NCBI GenBank assembly: GCA_020722245.1
Contig: DYLE01000048.1
Coordinates: 1-13,179 of the forward strand
DNA length: 13,179 bases
Reading direction: 5' to 3'
Source of the DNA: Desulfonema limicola
Lineage (GTDB): Bacteria; Desulfobacterota; Desulfobacteria; Desulfobacterales; Desulfosalsimonadaceae
A program made the translations under genes and the position numbers. Under the pieces are notes generated by a model that saw only the letters and a list, made by a program, of their open reading frames with translations, searched no databases and was not told where the DNA came from. Positions 5,939 through 13,179 of this stretch are shown in pieces. Numbering within the stretch: position 1 is the first letter of the stretch; the number at the start of each line of letters is the position of its first letter.

Positions 5939-6880
5939 TCATTTCTTTTTTACAGACAACACAAAATCCTCAAAAGCGGAGCGGGTGTTGTATTGAAACC
6001 GGTAGCCGGTTTCGGTAATCAGCTTTTGTGAGCTGGCGATCCACGGGTGGATCATCATCCGCATGGCCGGGGAGGGGAATCGGGTGATAAACGACAGCCG
6101 CAGGTGCCAGGCCAGGTTGTTTAGCGGATACAGGATGGACCACGGCAGGAAAACAGGAATGTTGCCGAGCATGCGGATCATCTCGGAAAAGGTCATGCTT
6201 CCTTCTCCGGTGACATTAAAGACCCCCTTGATCCGCCGTTCCAGCAGCAGCGCCATGACATTGATCAGGTCATCCTCGTGAACAAACTGCCAGGGGCGGG
6301 CCCGGCTGGGGAGCACCACCAGCTTTTTTTGAAGATGCTCGGCCGCCGGGTTGGTAAAACCCGGACCGACCACAAAGCAGGGGCGCACGATGGAGACGGT
6401 GATATTTGAATGGCGTTCGCAAAACTCCTTAAAAACAGCCTCGATCTCCTTTTTATTTTTGGCATAGGTGAAATCGTCGTTTCCTCGAAGCGGGCTCTCC
6501 TCGGTCAAGGGTTCATCGTTATCAGCGTAAAATCCGTAGGCGGTGGTGGAACTGGTGTAGAGGATCTGAGTAACACCGGCGCGGACCGAGGCATCCAGGA
6601 TGTTTTGCGTGCCGCCCTTGTTGATATCCTCCATCCGTTTCGTGTCGTGAATGGGCGGCAGGATATACGCCGTATGCACCACCGTGTCGATCTGCTCGGA
6701 CTCAAAGATATCGTCCATGGACCGGCGGACATCCCGGGCATCAAACCGGTACTTCTCGTGGCTGAAACCGGGCTCCCGAATATCCGTTCCGATGACCGCA
6801 TCCACCCAGTTTTTCTCGCAAAGCGCTCGAGCCAGCTTGCCGCCGATATACCCGGCTGCGCCCGTGATCAATACCCTCAT
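5939..6880 (-). CDS. NAD(P)-dependent epimerase/dehydratase-like protein (extended SDR)
   Basis: An extended short-chain dehydrogenase of 313 residues. The Rossmann nucleotide motif is GAAGYIG (7-13), and TDIRE (32-36) ends the second strand and would bind the adenosine ribose. The active site shows SSTTAYG (110-116) and Y139-x3-K143. WQFVHEDDLINVMALLL and GVFNVTGEGSMTFSEM are typical of sugar-nucleotide epimerase-type members. The C-terminal third (PVFLPWSILYPLNNLAWHLRLSFI) is hydrophobic, so a membrane-associated or lipid-like substrate is possible. The substrate cannot be told from the sequence; sugar nucleotide, sterol-like or acyl substrates are all open. It follows the short-chain dehydrogenase gene by 46 bp and ends the downstream part of the etf gene run. 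Confidence 0.85.
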   Translation of the reverse strand: MRVLITGAAGYIGGKLARALCEKNWVDAVIGTDIREPGFSHEKYRFDARDVRRSMDDIFESEQIDTVVHTAYILPPIHDTKRMEDINKGGTQNILDASVRAGVTQILYTSSTTAYGFYADNDEPLTEESPLRGNDDFTYAKNKKEIEAVFKEFCERHSNITVSIVRPCFVVGPGFTNPAAEHLQKKLVVLPSRARPWQFVHEDDLINVMALLLERRIKGVFNVTGEGSMTFSEMIRMLGNIPVFLPWSILYPLNNLAWHLRLSFITRFPSPAMRMMIHPWIASSQKLITETGYRFQYNTRSAFEDFVLSVKKK

Positions 6881-6926
6881 CTTTTTTCATTCCCATTTGA
6901 TCGGATTTTCAAGGCCGCACCGCTTT

Positions 6927-7697
6927 TTATTTGGGCGGCATCACCAACAACTTGACCAGAGAGCGTTTTAAAAACGGCAGAAGCCAGATCAAAAAACCAA
7001 ACACCGGCATCACGCCGATGTTCCAGTGGAGCTTTCGGCGGTGGGCGGCCCGCCAGATCCGTTTGGCCACGTATTCCGGCCCCATGAGGATCCTTAAGGT
7101 TTTGAAGCTGTATACCTCCTCGGGTACATCGATCAGCGGGGTCCGAACATAGGGCGGCCGGATGTCGCAGACAAAAATGCCGTGCCTTTCAAACTCGATG
7201 TTCAAGGCCTCGGTCATGGCGGAAAGGGCGTGCTTGGTGGCGGAATACACGGACAGATCCGGCAACCCGTAAAACGCCGAGCCCGAGGACATATTGATGA
7301 TCCGCGAACCCGGGGTCTGCTTCAGGTATCTGAAGGCATAAAAGATGCAGTTCAAACACCCCTTAAAATTGACATCCACGATCCGGGAATGGACCTCAAG
7401 CCCGACATTTTCAAAAAGACCGAACTTGATGATGCCCGCGTTGTTTAACAGCAGATCCATCCGCCCGCCGGTTTTCTCCATGAAGGCCTCGATCCCGGCC
7501 TTGACGCTTTCCGGACGGGTGACATCCATGGTTTGCGAAAAACAGCCGTCCTTGCCGATTTCGGCCTCCAGGGTCTTCAACCCCTTTTCATTGACATCAA
7601 AGATGCCGACAAACCACCCTTTTTGAGCAAACAGCAGGGCGGTCTCCCTTCCGATGCCCGAGGCCGCGCCGGTGATCATCACGCTTTTTTGATTCAT
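6927..7697 (-). CDS. Classical short-chain dehydrogenase/reductase
   Basis: A classical SDR of 256 residues with TGAASGIG (9-16) for cofactor binding, NNAG (85-88), the catalytic tetrad N110, S138, Y151 and K155 (YSATK), and PPYVRTPL after the sixth strand. FDVNEKG after the second strand (Asp34) favours NAD(H). The C-terminus has a hydrophobic stretch near 228-245 followed by basic residues, which suggests a membrane-bound tail as in hydroxysteroid- and retinol-type SDRs. The start is set at the ATG at 7697, because GAGGG lies upstream and MNQKSVMITGA fits the family. A further 17 codons to a TTG at 7748 are open but unlikely. The substrate is unknown. Neighbouring OYE-like and epimerase-like genes suggest one shared reductive or oxidative pathway. 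Confidence 0.88.
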   Translation of the reverse strand: MNQKSVMITGAASGIGRETALLFAQKGWFVGIFDVNEKGLKTLEAEIGKDGCFSQTMDVTRPESVKAGIEAFMEKTGGRMDLLLNNAGIIKFGLFENVGLEVHSRIVDVNFKGCLNCIFYAFRYLKQTPGSRIINMSSGSAFYGLPDLSVYSATKHALSAMTEALNIEFERHGIFVCDIRPPYVRTPLIDVPEEVYSFKTLRILMGPEYVAKRIWRAAHRRKLHWNIGVMPVFGFLIWLLPFLKRSLVKLLVMPPK

Positions 7698-7763
7698 TTT
7701 TGAAACCCTCTTTTTCTCTTCCAAGAAACCTAAGATTTTCAAATTCAAAGAATGAAGGATTTG

Positions 7764-7795
7764 ACCCCAGAGATCAAAAAGGACACAGAGAAAAA
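7764..7795. repeat. Degenerate CACAGAG-type intergenic repeat
   Basis: CCCCAGAGA and GGACACAGAGA are two imperfect copies of a CACAGAG-like unit, separated by AT-rich sequence. On the other strand it reads TCTCTGTGTCC, like a family of intergenic repeats seen in many environmental bacterial genomes. That resemblance is from memory, not a search. It adjoins the heptamer repeat. Confidence 0.35.
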
Positions 7796-7808
7796 CATTT
7801 CCCTTTCT

Positions 7809-7864
7809 CCTTCAGCCTTCAATCTTCAGCCTTCTACCTTCTACCTTCAGTCTTCTACCTTTTT
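7809..7864. repeat. Heptamer tandem repeat (YCTTCWR) inside and after the OYE gene end
   Basis: Eight consecutive 7-bp units follow on the + strand: CCTTCAG, CCTTCAA, TCTTCAG, CCTTCTA, CCTTCTA, CCTTCAG, TCTTCTA and a degenerate CCTTTTT. Most vary only at the first base and the last two bases. Because 3 x 7 bp is 7 codons, the reading frame of the upstream reductase runs through it and makes a repeated GRRLKVE tail before stopping at a TGA within the array. Confidence 0.85.
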
Positions 7865-9053
7865 TAGGCGGCAATCCGTTTACATAGCATCGAAGCGGCA
7901 GATCATTCACCAGGGCGCCAACGCACCGGTTGCACGAAATGCAGGCGGCCTGTTTGGTTTTGCCCTCTTTGATCATCTTGACCAGAAACGGCTCCCGGAT
8001 AAACGGGCGGCACATGAATATGGCGTCCGCATCGCCGCTTTCAATCAGTTTCTCCATCTGCGCCACGCGCCGGTTTCCGCCCACCAGGCCCAGCTTGGTG
8101 TTTCCCAGAACCGGCTTGATGTACCGGGCGTATTTTAAATTCCACATCTCTTCAAAATCAAACTTCCCCACCATCCCCTTTAACACCAGCCAGGCCAGGG
8201 GTTTCTGCCACAGGGGAAGCGGCCGGATAAACTCCGGCACAGGGACCTCCCCCCGCCACATGTGCATATTGGAGTAAACGGTGGTTCCGGTGGTAATCTC
8301 AAGGGCGTCCACACCCATTTCTGAAAGCCATTTCGCATACTGCCTTGCCAGATCAGGGGTCACCCCTTCCCTGGGGGTATAATCCACGGCATTGAGTTTC
8401 ATGATCAGCGGCATTCCATTTGGCATTTGCAAACGCGCAGCATCGACGATCTCCCGGACAAATCGGAACCGGTTCTCATTTGAACCGCCCCATTGGTCCT
8501 TGCGCTGGTTCAAATACGGCGAAAGAAACTGATTGGGCAGATATCCTGCGCCGGCGCTGATGTGAATGGCGTCGGCGCCGGCGCGAACCGCCCGGCCCGC
8601 AGCCTTTCCATACGCCTCGATCGCCTCATAAATCTCTGCTTCGGTCATGGCCCGGGGCTTGACCAGGTACATGGGGTCCCTGCCGACGCTGGAGGGGGCC
8701 ATGGGGGTCTGGCCGATATACGCCTTTCTGGTCTGCCGCCCCGCGTGGGCCAGCTGAAGGCAGGCCCTGGCCCCGCCCTCATGAATGGCGTCCACCAGCC
8801 GCGCAAGCCCGGGAATCTTGTCATCGCTGTCAATGCAGGTCTGATGGGGAGTGGCCCTTCCAAGGGGATGGACATTGAGGTAGCCCGGAATGATCAGGGC
8901 GATTTCGCCGTGGGAGAGGTTCCGGTACCGGGTCAGCAGCTGATCCGTAACAAACCCGTTTTCATCGGCCATGCATTCATAGGTGCCGGAATGCACAAAC
9001 CGGTTTTTTATCTCAAGCGCGCCGATCTTAAGGGGGGTAAACAGCACGGACAT
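7812..9053 (-). CDS. Old Yellow Enzyme-like NADH:flavin oxidoreductase with a cysteine cluster
   Basis: A 413-residue protein with an OYE-type FMN barrel: the N-terminal FTPLKIGALEIKNRFV, QLAHAGRQ (100-107), YLPNQFLSPYLNQRKDQWGGSNENRFRF (about 171-198), an MKLNAVD strand near 218, LGLVGGNRR (321-329) and FMCRPFIREP (346-355). A C-terminal CISCNRC with a further Cys389 (C-x2-C-x2-C-x11-C) resembles the [4Fe-4S] site of 2,4-dienoyl-CoA reductase and BaiCD types. One residue fewer lies between the second and third cysteines. The second FAD/NAD domain of those enzymes is absent, so electrons must come from a partner. The usual His-x2-His/Asn pair that holds the substrate carbonyl is replaced by S166-A-G-A169. 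The last ~15 residues (GRRLKVEGRRLKIEG) come from a DNA tandem repeat. AAAGGAGG precedes the ATG. The substrate is unknown. Confidence 0.88.
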   Translation of the reverse strand: MSVLFTPLKIGALEIKNRFVHSGTYECMADENGFVTDQLLTRYRNLSHGEIALIIPGYLNVHPLGRATPHQTCIDSDDKIPGLARLVDAIHEGGARACLQLAHAGRQTRKAYIGQTPMAPSSVGRDPMYLVKPRAMTEAEIYEAIEAYGKAAGRAVRAGADAIHISAGAGYLPNQFLSPYLNQRKDQWGGSNENRFRFVREIVDAARLQMPNGMPLIMKLNAVDYTPREGVTPDLARQYAKWLSEMGVDALEITTGTTVYSNMHMWRGEVPVPEFIRPLPLWQKPLAWLVLKGMVGKFDFEEMWNLKYARYIKPVLGNTKLGLVGGNRRVAQMEKLIESGDADAIFMCRPFIREPFLVKMIKEGKTKQAACISCNRCVGALVNDLPLRCYVNGLPPKKGRRLKVEGRRLKIEG

Positions 9054-9119
9054 GGGTCGCCTCCTTTCTCATGGTTGGCCGGCCTTTTGCCTTTACGCCG
9101 TTTTATGTTCGTTTTTTTT

Positions 9120-10043
9120 CTACACGATCCAGACCGCCATCTTATGCGCCCGGTGAAGCAGCTTCATGGTGACCCGGCCCATCATAAAATCCTTGACCAG
9201 CGACAGGCCGCGGCGCCCGATGATGATCGTTCCGCATCCGCTGCTTTCAGCGGTCCGGGCGATGGAGACCGCACGGCTCACCAGGCTTTCCACCATCTCT
9301 GATGCCACCAACCCGGGTTCAAACCCCGCGTCGGTCAGCCGTTTTTTGGCCTCCTCCATCAGGTCCTTCACCCGATGCCGCCCCTTATCTATCAAAGCTT
9401 TATCCTGACCCGAAGACGGGGTATCGGGGTCCTCCGCAAAAAGCGCCTGGAACGCATGGCAGAGCACGACCCGGCGGCCGGGCCGGGGCATCAGCAGGCA
9501 GGCGCAGTCCACCCCTTTAAAGGCGTTGTCTGAACCATCAAACCCGATCAGCACATGATTTGAATCGGGTTGGTCCCCGACCACCACCACCGGCAGGTGC
9601 CGAACCTCGCTTAACACCCGGTAGGCGGTCGCTCCCACAAGGATATCATGGGGATCATTGAGTCCCCGGCGGCCGATACAAAGAACATCGTATCCCTTTT
9701 GGGATTCATCGATGATGTCCTTGGCGACCCCTTTTCCCCGCTGCTGAATCTTAAACGCAATCGCGTTTTTTTTGTACCCGGCGTCCTGAAGCACCCTTGC
9801 CGCATCCGAGAGGTGCTTTTCAATACCCGCCTTCATCTGAGCCTGCCATCTGTTTGTCTCAGCGGCAGGGGTTTCAGAAGCCAGGGTTTTTAAATCCTCC
9901 AGGGCCTCCGGAAGCTCCGTCAGGATATGGATCAGGGTGATCCTTGTTTTTTGGGGGTCGTGGAACCGGCCGGCGTATTGCACCGCATCCATGGAGCCCT
10001 TGGACCCGTCCACCGCGATCAGTATCTTGATTTCGGGTGTCAT
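9120..10043 (-). CDS. Tandem universal stress protein (UspA family)
   Basis: Two UspA domains in one 307-residue chain. Domain 1 (about 1-157) opens with KILIAVDGSKGSMDA, and domain 2 (about 163-307) with HVLIGFDGSDNAFKG. Each ends with a nucleotide-binding loop of the G-x2-G-x9-G type: GRRG at 124-127 followed by VGAT, and GRRG at 276-279 followed by MGRVT. The Ser/Thr right after the last glycine is Ala in the first and Arg in the second, so ATP binding may differ from typical ATP-binding members. It starts 15 bp after etfB and is probably cotranscribed, an arrangement consistent with stress or redox adjustment of the ETF pathway. The actual role is unknown. Confidence 0.88.
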   Translation of the reverse strand: MTPEIKILIAVDGSKGSMDAVQYAGRFHDPQKTRITLIHILTELPEALEDLKTLASETPAAETNRWQAQMKAGIEKHLSDAARVLQDAGYKKNAIAFKIQQRGKGVAKDIIDESQKGYDVLCIGRRGLNDPHDILVGATAYRVLSEVRHLPVVVVGDQPDSNHVLIGFDGSDNAFKGVDCACLLMPRPGRRVVLCHAFQALFAEDPDTPSSGQDKALIDKGRHRVKDLMEEAKKRLTDAGFEPGLVASEMVESLVSRAVSIARTAESSGCGTIIIGRRGLSLVKDFMMGRVTMKLLHRAHKMAVWIV

Positions 10044-10058
10044 TTTGTCATGCCTTTT

Positions 10059-10805
10059 TTAAATGACCCTGGCCTCCTCCTTTAAGGCCTTCACCAGGGA
10101 GGCCACATCCGCCACAATCCGTCCGCCCTTGCGCCTGGGCGGTTCGGCCATGTGCCGGACCACCACCTTGGGCGTTGTGTCCACGCCGAGTTCGGCCGGG
10201 GTCAGCTTTTTGATCTCCTTTTTTTTGGCCTTCATGATGGCCGGCAGCGCCGGATACCGGGGTTCATTGAGCCTCAGATCCGCGCTGATAACCCCGGGCA
10301 GGTCCAGCTCCAGCACCTCGATGCCGCCGTCCACCTCCCGCTCCACCCGGGCGACATTGTCGCCAATCTCCACCTTTGACGCGAAGCAGGCCTGGCCCCA
10401 TCCCAGGTATCCGGCCAGAAGCTGCGCCACCTGGTTGTCGTCCACGTCGATGGCCTGCTTGCCGAGCAGCACCAGGTCCGGGGATTCCAATTCAACCAGC
10501 TTGACCAGGGTTTGCGCCACCGTGTCGGAATCCAGATCCCCTCCCGCGATCACATGAATCCCCCGGTCCGCCCCCATGCTCAGGCCGTAGCGGATCTCCA
10601 CGGAAGCCTTGTCCTCGCCGATGCCGACCACGACCACCTCCCCGCCCTGTTTTTCACGGATCCGCAGCGCCTCCTCGATGGCGATCTCGTCAAACGGGTT
10701 CACCTTGTAACTCATGGAGGACAGCTCGATCCCCGTGCCGTCCGCCTTGACCTTGATCTTCATGTCCGGATCCGTCACCCGTTTGGCCGTAACCAGAATC
10801 TTCAT
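10059..10805 (-). CDS. etfB: Electron transfer flavoprotein beta subunit
   Basis: The ETF beta subunit forms a heterodimer with EtfA and passes electrons, typically from acyl-CoA dehydrogenases, to a membrane quinone reductase. The 248-residue length is normal. MKILVTAKRV and SYKVNPFDEIAIEEALRI are at the N-terminus, and GKQAIDVDDNQVAQLLAGYLGW (about 115-136) is the nucleotide-binding segment. The family signature VEREVDGGIEVLELDLPGVISADLRLNEPRYPALPAIMKAKKK follows at about 154-196. The start at 10805 is chosen because GGGGTG lies upstream and the Met fits the family; an extension to 10850 would overlap the preceding gene. It lies 16 bp after the membrane Fe-S gene and is separated from etfA by it, which is not the usual adjacent order. 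It looks like a canonical, non-bifurcating type, but this was not tested. Confidence 0.94.
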   Translation of the reverse strand: MKILVTAKRVTDPDMKIKVKADGTGIELSSMSYKVNPFDEIAIEEALRIREKQGGEVVVVGIGEDKASVEIRYGLSMGADRGIHVIAGGDLDSDTVAQTLVKLVELESPDLVLLGKQAIDVDDNQVAQLLAGYLGWGQACFASKVEIGDNVARVEREVDGGIEVLELDLPGVISADLRLNEPRYPALPAIMKAKKKEIKKLTPAELGVDTTPKVVVRHMAEPPRRKGGRIVADVASLVKALKEEARVI

Positions 10806-10821
10806 GATACACCCCTTTTTT

Positions 10822-12867
10822 TCAAACCTTGTTAAAAACCGCATCCGCAAACAGCTGGGCCAGGTCTCTCACCGCGACCTCGCCGTCCAGCCCCTTGTCC
10901 TTGACCGCGTCATCTAACATCATCATGCAGTACGGGCATGCGGTGGCGATGGTTTTTGCGCCGGTGGCCAGAAGTTTTTCGCAGCGCTCCGCATTGATCC
11001 GTTTGCCGATTTTTTCCTCCATCCACATCCGGCCGCCGCCGCCGCCGCAGCAGAAACTGGTCCGCCCGCTGCGCTCCGCCTCCACCAGGGAGATGCCCGG
11101 AACTAACCGGGCGACCTGCCGCGGGGTGTCATACAGGCCATTGTAACGCCCCAGGTAACAGGGGTCATGGTAAACCACCGGCCCCTTGCCGGAAAAGCTC
11201 TGGAATCCGGAAAGCCGCCCCTGTCGCACCAGATCGGATATCAGCTCCGTGTAATGGATCACCTCATAGGTTTTTCCAAACTGCGGGTACTCGTTCTTGA
11301 TGGTGTTGTAGCAATGGGGGCAGGCGGTGATGATTTTTTTCACCCCTACGGTGTCCCACATCTCAATATTGAAGTTGATCAGGTGCTGGGCCAGGTATTC
11401 ATTGCCCAGCCGTCGGGCGGTTTCCCCGCAGCACATCTCATCGTTGCCCAGGCAGGCAAAATTCACCCCGGCTTTTTGCATCAGCCGCGTCAGGGCGATG
11501 GTCACCTTTTTATACCGGTCGTCAAAGCAGCCCGCGCATCCCACATAGAACAGGTATTCAAAATTGGGGTTTTCCGCCGGGGTGCAAACATTCAGCCCTT
11601 CGGCCCAGTCCCCCCGGGAGTTTGAGGCCAGGCCCCAGGGGTTGGACATGTTTTCCCAGTTTTTAAACACCTGGGTCAGCTCCCTGGGAAACCGGCTTTC
11701 CACCTGAACCAGATACCGCCGCAGATCGATGAGATGATCCACGTGCTCGATCAGCAGAGGGCAGCTGGCGATGCAGTGCCCGCAGGTGGTGCAGGCCCAG
11801 ATGGCTTCTTCGGAAATCGCCCCCCCGACCAAGGCCTCCCCCTGCCACTGTTCCAGAACCTCTTTCGCCTTATCCGGCTGACCTTTAAACTTCCAGAGAG
11901 CGGCCCGCCACATCAGCGGGGTTTTCTTTTTAAGGTGCTCCCGCTCATCCATCATCACGGCCATGGGGGAGAGGGGCTTTCCGGTCAGGTGGGCCGGGCA
12001 GTTGGCGCGGCACCTTCCGCATTCCGCGCAGGTGTACATATCCAGCCCGCGCTTCCAGGAAAACTCCTCGATCTTTCCCACCCCGAACAGGGCGTCCTCA
12101 TCCTCCAGATCCTGCCGGATCAGCGCGCCCCTGGGGGTTAAGCGGCACATGAATATGGACGGCAATGAGGTGAGCTCATGAAACTGCTTGCAGTAGGGCA
12201 GGTAGTTTAAAAAAGAAAATCCTAAAATCAGATGCCCCCAGCTGCCTACGGCGTGCAGATTCGCCGTCAGGGGGTCCTGGGCGGTCAGCCCCATCCCCTT
12301 TAAGGCCCACATCCCCCAGACCCCCAAGAAAGCCGTTTGCTCTTCCGCCTGGCCGGGTGAAAGGATAAACAGGGTGGACTCATAGAGCAGGTCCATGGCC
12401 ATCATGCCAAAGATCCACAGCAGGATGACAACCGCCTCCAGGTTGTGGAGCATGCGGGGCGGCCTGAAAATGACCCGGTTGCCCAGGGCCAGAAGGGTTC
12501 CCAGCATGATGGACGCGGTGGCCAGGTCTTTTGCGAAAAAATAAAACAGGCCGAAACCCGTTTCACGCAGGCCGGGCAGATACCAGTCCTTCACATACCC
12601 CCGGCCGACCATCTGGAAGAAGTTTAAGGTCACCACCAGCACCCCCCAGAAGATCATCACGTGAAAGACGCCGTGGACCCGCTCGAACCGTCTGAAAAAT
12701 CGAAGCTGCCCCAGGGCATACACCGCAAAGCGCTTTACCCGCTCTTTCGGGTGGTCCCATCGAATTTCGGGATGCATGACAAAGAGCGGCAGGAGCCGCC
12801 GGCCGATGCTCCAGGAAAAGAGGGAGAGGGAGGCCGCAAGCAGAAGGGTCATGGCCAAAGGGTTCAC
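10822..12867 (-). CDS. Membrane Fe-S/heme protein, ETF:(methyl)menaquinone oxidoreductase-like
   Basis: A 681-residue protein of the HdrD/GlpC-like DUF224 family. The N-terminal part has about five membrane segments (near 5-30, 68-88, 106-130, 143-168 and 207-225) with histidines H65, H69, H141, H205 and H212 that could bind heme b, like the NarI-type cytochrome domain. Two ferredoxin motifs follow: C280-x2-C-x2-C-x3-C290-P and C359-x2-C-x2-C-x3-C369-P. Two cysteine-rich CCG modules close the protein: C444/C447, C479-C480, C516/C519, then C570, C606-C607, C644/C647. This architecture matches the membrane ETF:menaquinone oxidoreductase (EMO) known from fatty-acid-degrading syntrophs. Its place between etfA and etfB supports electron transfer from ETF to menaquinone. 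A GTG start overlaps the etfA stop as GTGA, with AAGGA upstream. An Hdr-like role with another donor cannot be excluded. Confidence 0.9.
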   Translation of the reverse strand: MNPLAMTLLLAASLSLFSWSIGRRLLPLFVMHPEIRWDHPKERVKRFAVYALGQLRFFRRFERVHGVFHVMIFWGVLVVTLNFFQMVGRGYVKDWYLPGLRETGFGLFYFFAKDLATASIMLGTLLALGNRVIFRPPRMLHNLEAVVILLWIFGMMAMDLLYESTLFILSPGQAEEQTAFLGVWGMWALKGMGLTAQDPLTANLHAVGSWGHLILGFSFLNYLPYCKQFHELTSLPSIFMCRLTPRGALIRQDLEDEDALFGVGKIEEFSWKRGLDMYTCAECGRCRANCPAHLTGKPLSPMAVMMDEREHLKKKTPLMWRAALWKFKGQPDKAKEVLEQWQGEALVGGAISEEAIWACTTCGHCIASCPLLIEHVDHLIDLRRYLVQVESRFPRELTQVFKNWENMSNPWGLASNSRGDWAEGLNVCTPAENPNFEYLFYVGCAGCFDDRYKKVTIALTRLMQKAGVNFACLGNDEMCCGETARRLGNEYLAQHLINFNIEMWDTVGVKKIITACPHCYNTIKNEYPQFGKTYEVIHYTELISDLVRQGRLSGFQSFSGKGPVVYHDPCYLGRYNGLYDTPRQVARLVPGISLVEAERSGRTSFCCGGGGGRMWMEEKIGKRINAERCEKLLATGAKTIATACPYCMMMLDDAVKDKGLDGEVAVRDLAQLFADAVFNKV

Positions 12868-13179
12868 GAGGATTCCTTCTCGAGCATGTCGATCATTTCC
12901 GGCACGGCTTTAAACAGATCGGCCACAAGGCCGAAGTCCGAAATCTCAAAGATCGGCGCCTCCTCATCCTTGTTTATGGCCACGATCACCTTGCTGTTTT
13001 TCATGCCGGCCTGGTGCTGAATCGATCCGGACAGCCCGATTGCGATATACAGCTCCGGCGCGACGATCTTTCCGGTCTGCCCGATCTGAAGGTCGTTGGG
13101 CATCCATCCGGCGTCCACGGCCGCCCGGGTGGCGCCCACGGCTCCGCCCAGAAGATCCGCCAGGCCGGCGATGAGTTTG
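12864..13179 (-). CDS. etfA: Electron transfer flavoprotein alpha subunit, C-terminal part
   Basis: The C-terminal FAD-binding domain of EtfA; the rest of the gene lies beyond the right edge of the window, and the reading frame is open to the last base. The visible ~104 residues include ADLLGGAVGATRAAVDAGW, then QIGQTGKIVAPELYIAIGLSGSIQHQAGMKNSKVIVAINKD and the terminal DLFKAVPEMIDMLEK, all hallmark EtfA sequence that contacts FAD. Its stop overlaps the GTG of the next gene by 4 nt, which predicts translational coupling. Whether another etfB precedes it cannot be seen. Confidence 0.95.
   Translation of the reverse strand, partial: KLIAGLADLLGGAVGATRAAVDAGWMPNDLQIGQTGKIVAPELYIAIGLSGSIQHQAGMKNSKVIVAINKDEEAPIFEISDFGLVADLFKAVPEMIDMLEKESS

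Noticed and set aside
5930..5939. Palindrome ACACCGGTGT at the epimerase stop as a terminator
   Set aside because: It has no loop and no adjacent U-run, so it is unlikely to work as an intrinsic terminator.
7698..7748. An upstream TTG start that would extend the SDR by 17 residues
   Set aside because: The ATG at 7697 has GAGGG upstream and gives the normal SDR N-terminus; the extension is not family-like.
7801..7864. A CRISPR array
   Set aside because: The units are 7 bp and contiguous with no spacers, so this is a simple tandem repeat.
8493..9302. A 269-codon + strand ORF opposite the OYE-like gene
   Set aside because: It is antisense of a recognisable FMN enzyme and stress protein, with low-complexity composition.
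10806..10850. An upstream start that would extend EtfB by 15 residues
   Set aside because: It would overlap the previous gene by 29 bp and precede the canonical MKILVTAKRV start, which has its own ribosome binding site.

Overview
All well-supported genes in this window lie on the minus strand, so transcription runs from high to low coordinates. The gene set suggests a mesophilic anaerobe of the Desulfobacterota (former Deltaproteobacteria; a sulfate reducer or syntroph of the Desulfobacterales/Syntrophobacterales type). The pointers are an electron-transfer flavoprotein (ETF) locus with a membrane iron-sulfur/heme ETF:menaquinone oxidoreductase-like protein, a tandem universal stress protein, an Old Yellow Enzyme-like reductase and the style of the PheS/PheT/IF3 sequences. 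The taxonomic call is inference.

Region A (13179 to about 5939): an electron-transfer and oxidoreductase gene run, read as etfA (5' end outside the window), a 681-residue membrane Fe-S protein, etfB, a two-domain universal stress protein, an OYE-like flavin reductase, a short-chain dehydrogenase and an NAD(P)-dependent epimerase/dehydratase-like protein. The first four are tightly packed: a 4-nt overlap, then 16 and 15 bp gaps. Together ETF and the Fe-S protein would carry electrons from acyl-CoA dehydrogenases to membrane menaquinone. The last three are more loosely spaced, and a heptamer tandem repeat forms the 3' end of the OYE gene.

Region B (about 5938 to 548): the conserved translation operon infC-rpmI-rplT-pheS-pheT followed by a MerR-family regulator. 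It has its own AT-rich promoter region, an apparent AUA start on infC, and a structured infC-rpmI gap with a terminator-like hairpin that could be an L20-type autoregulatory element. thrS is not directly upstream and ihfA is absent between pheT and merR, where many relatives carry it.

Region C (1 to 547): AT-richer, with no convincing gene. Its left edge carries a short sequence with the full architecture of an integron attC recombination site, read in the + direction, so any cassette array it belongs to would lie to the left of the window.

The most interesting items are the attC-like site, the infC-rpmI leader with mutually exclusive folds, the AUA-initiated infC, and the OYE-like enzyme lacking the usual paired substrate-binding histidines.
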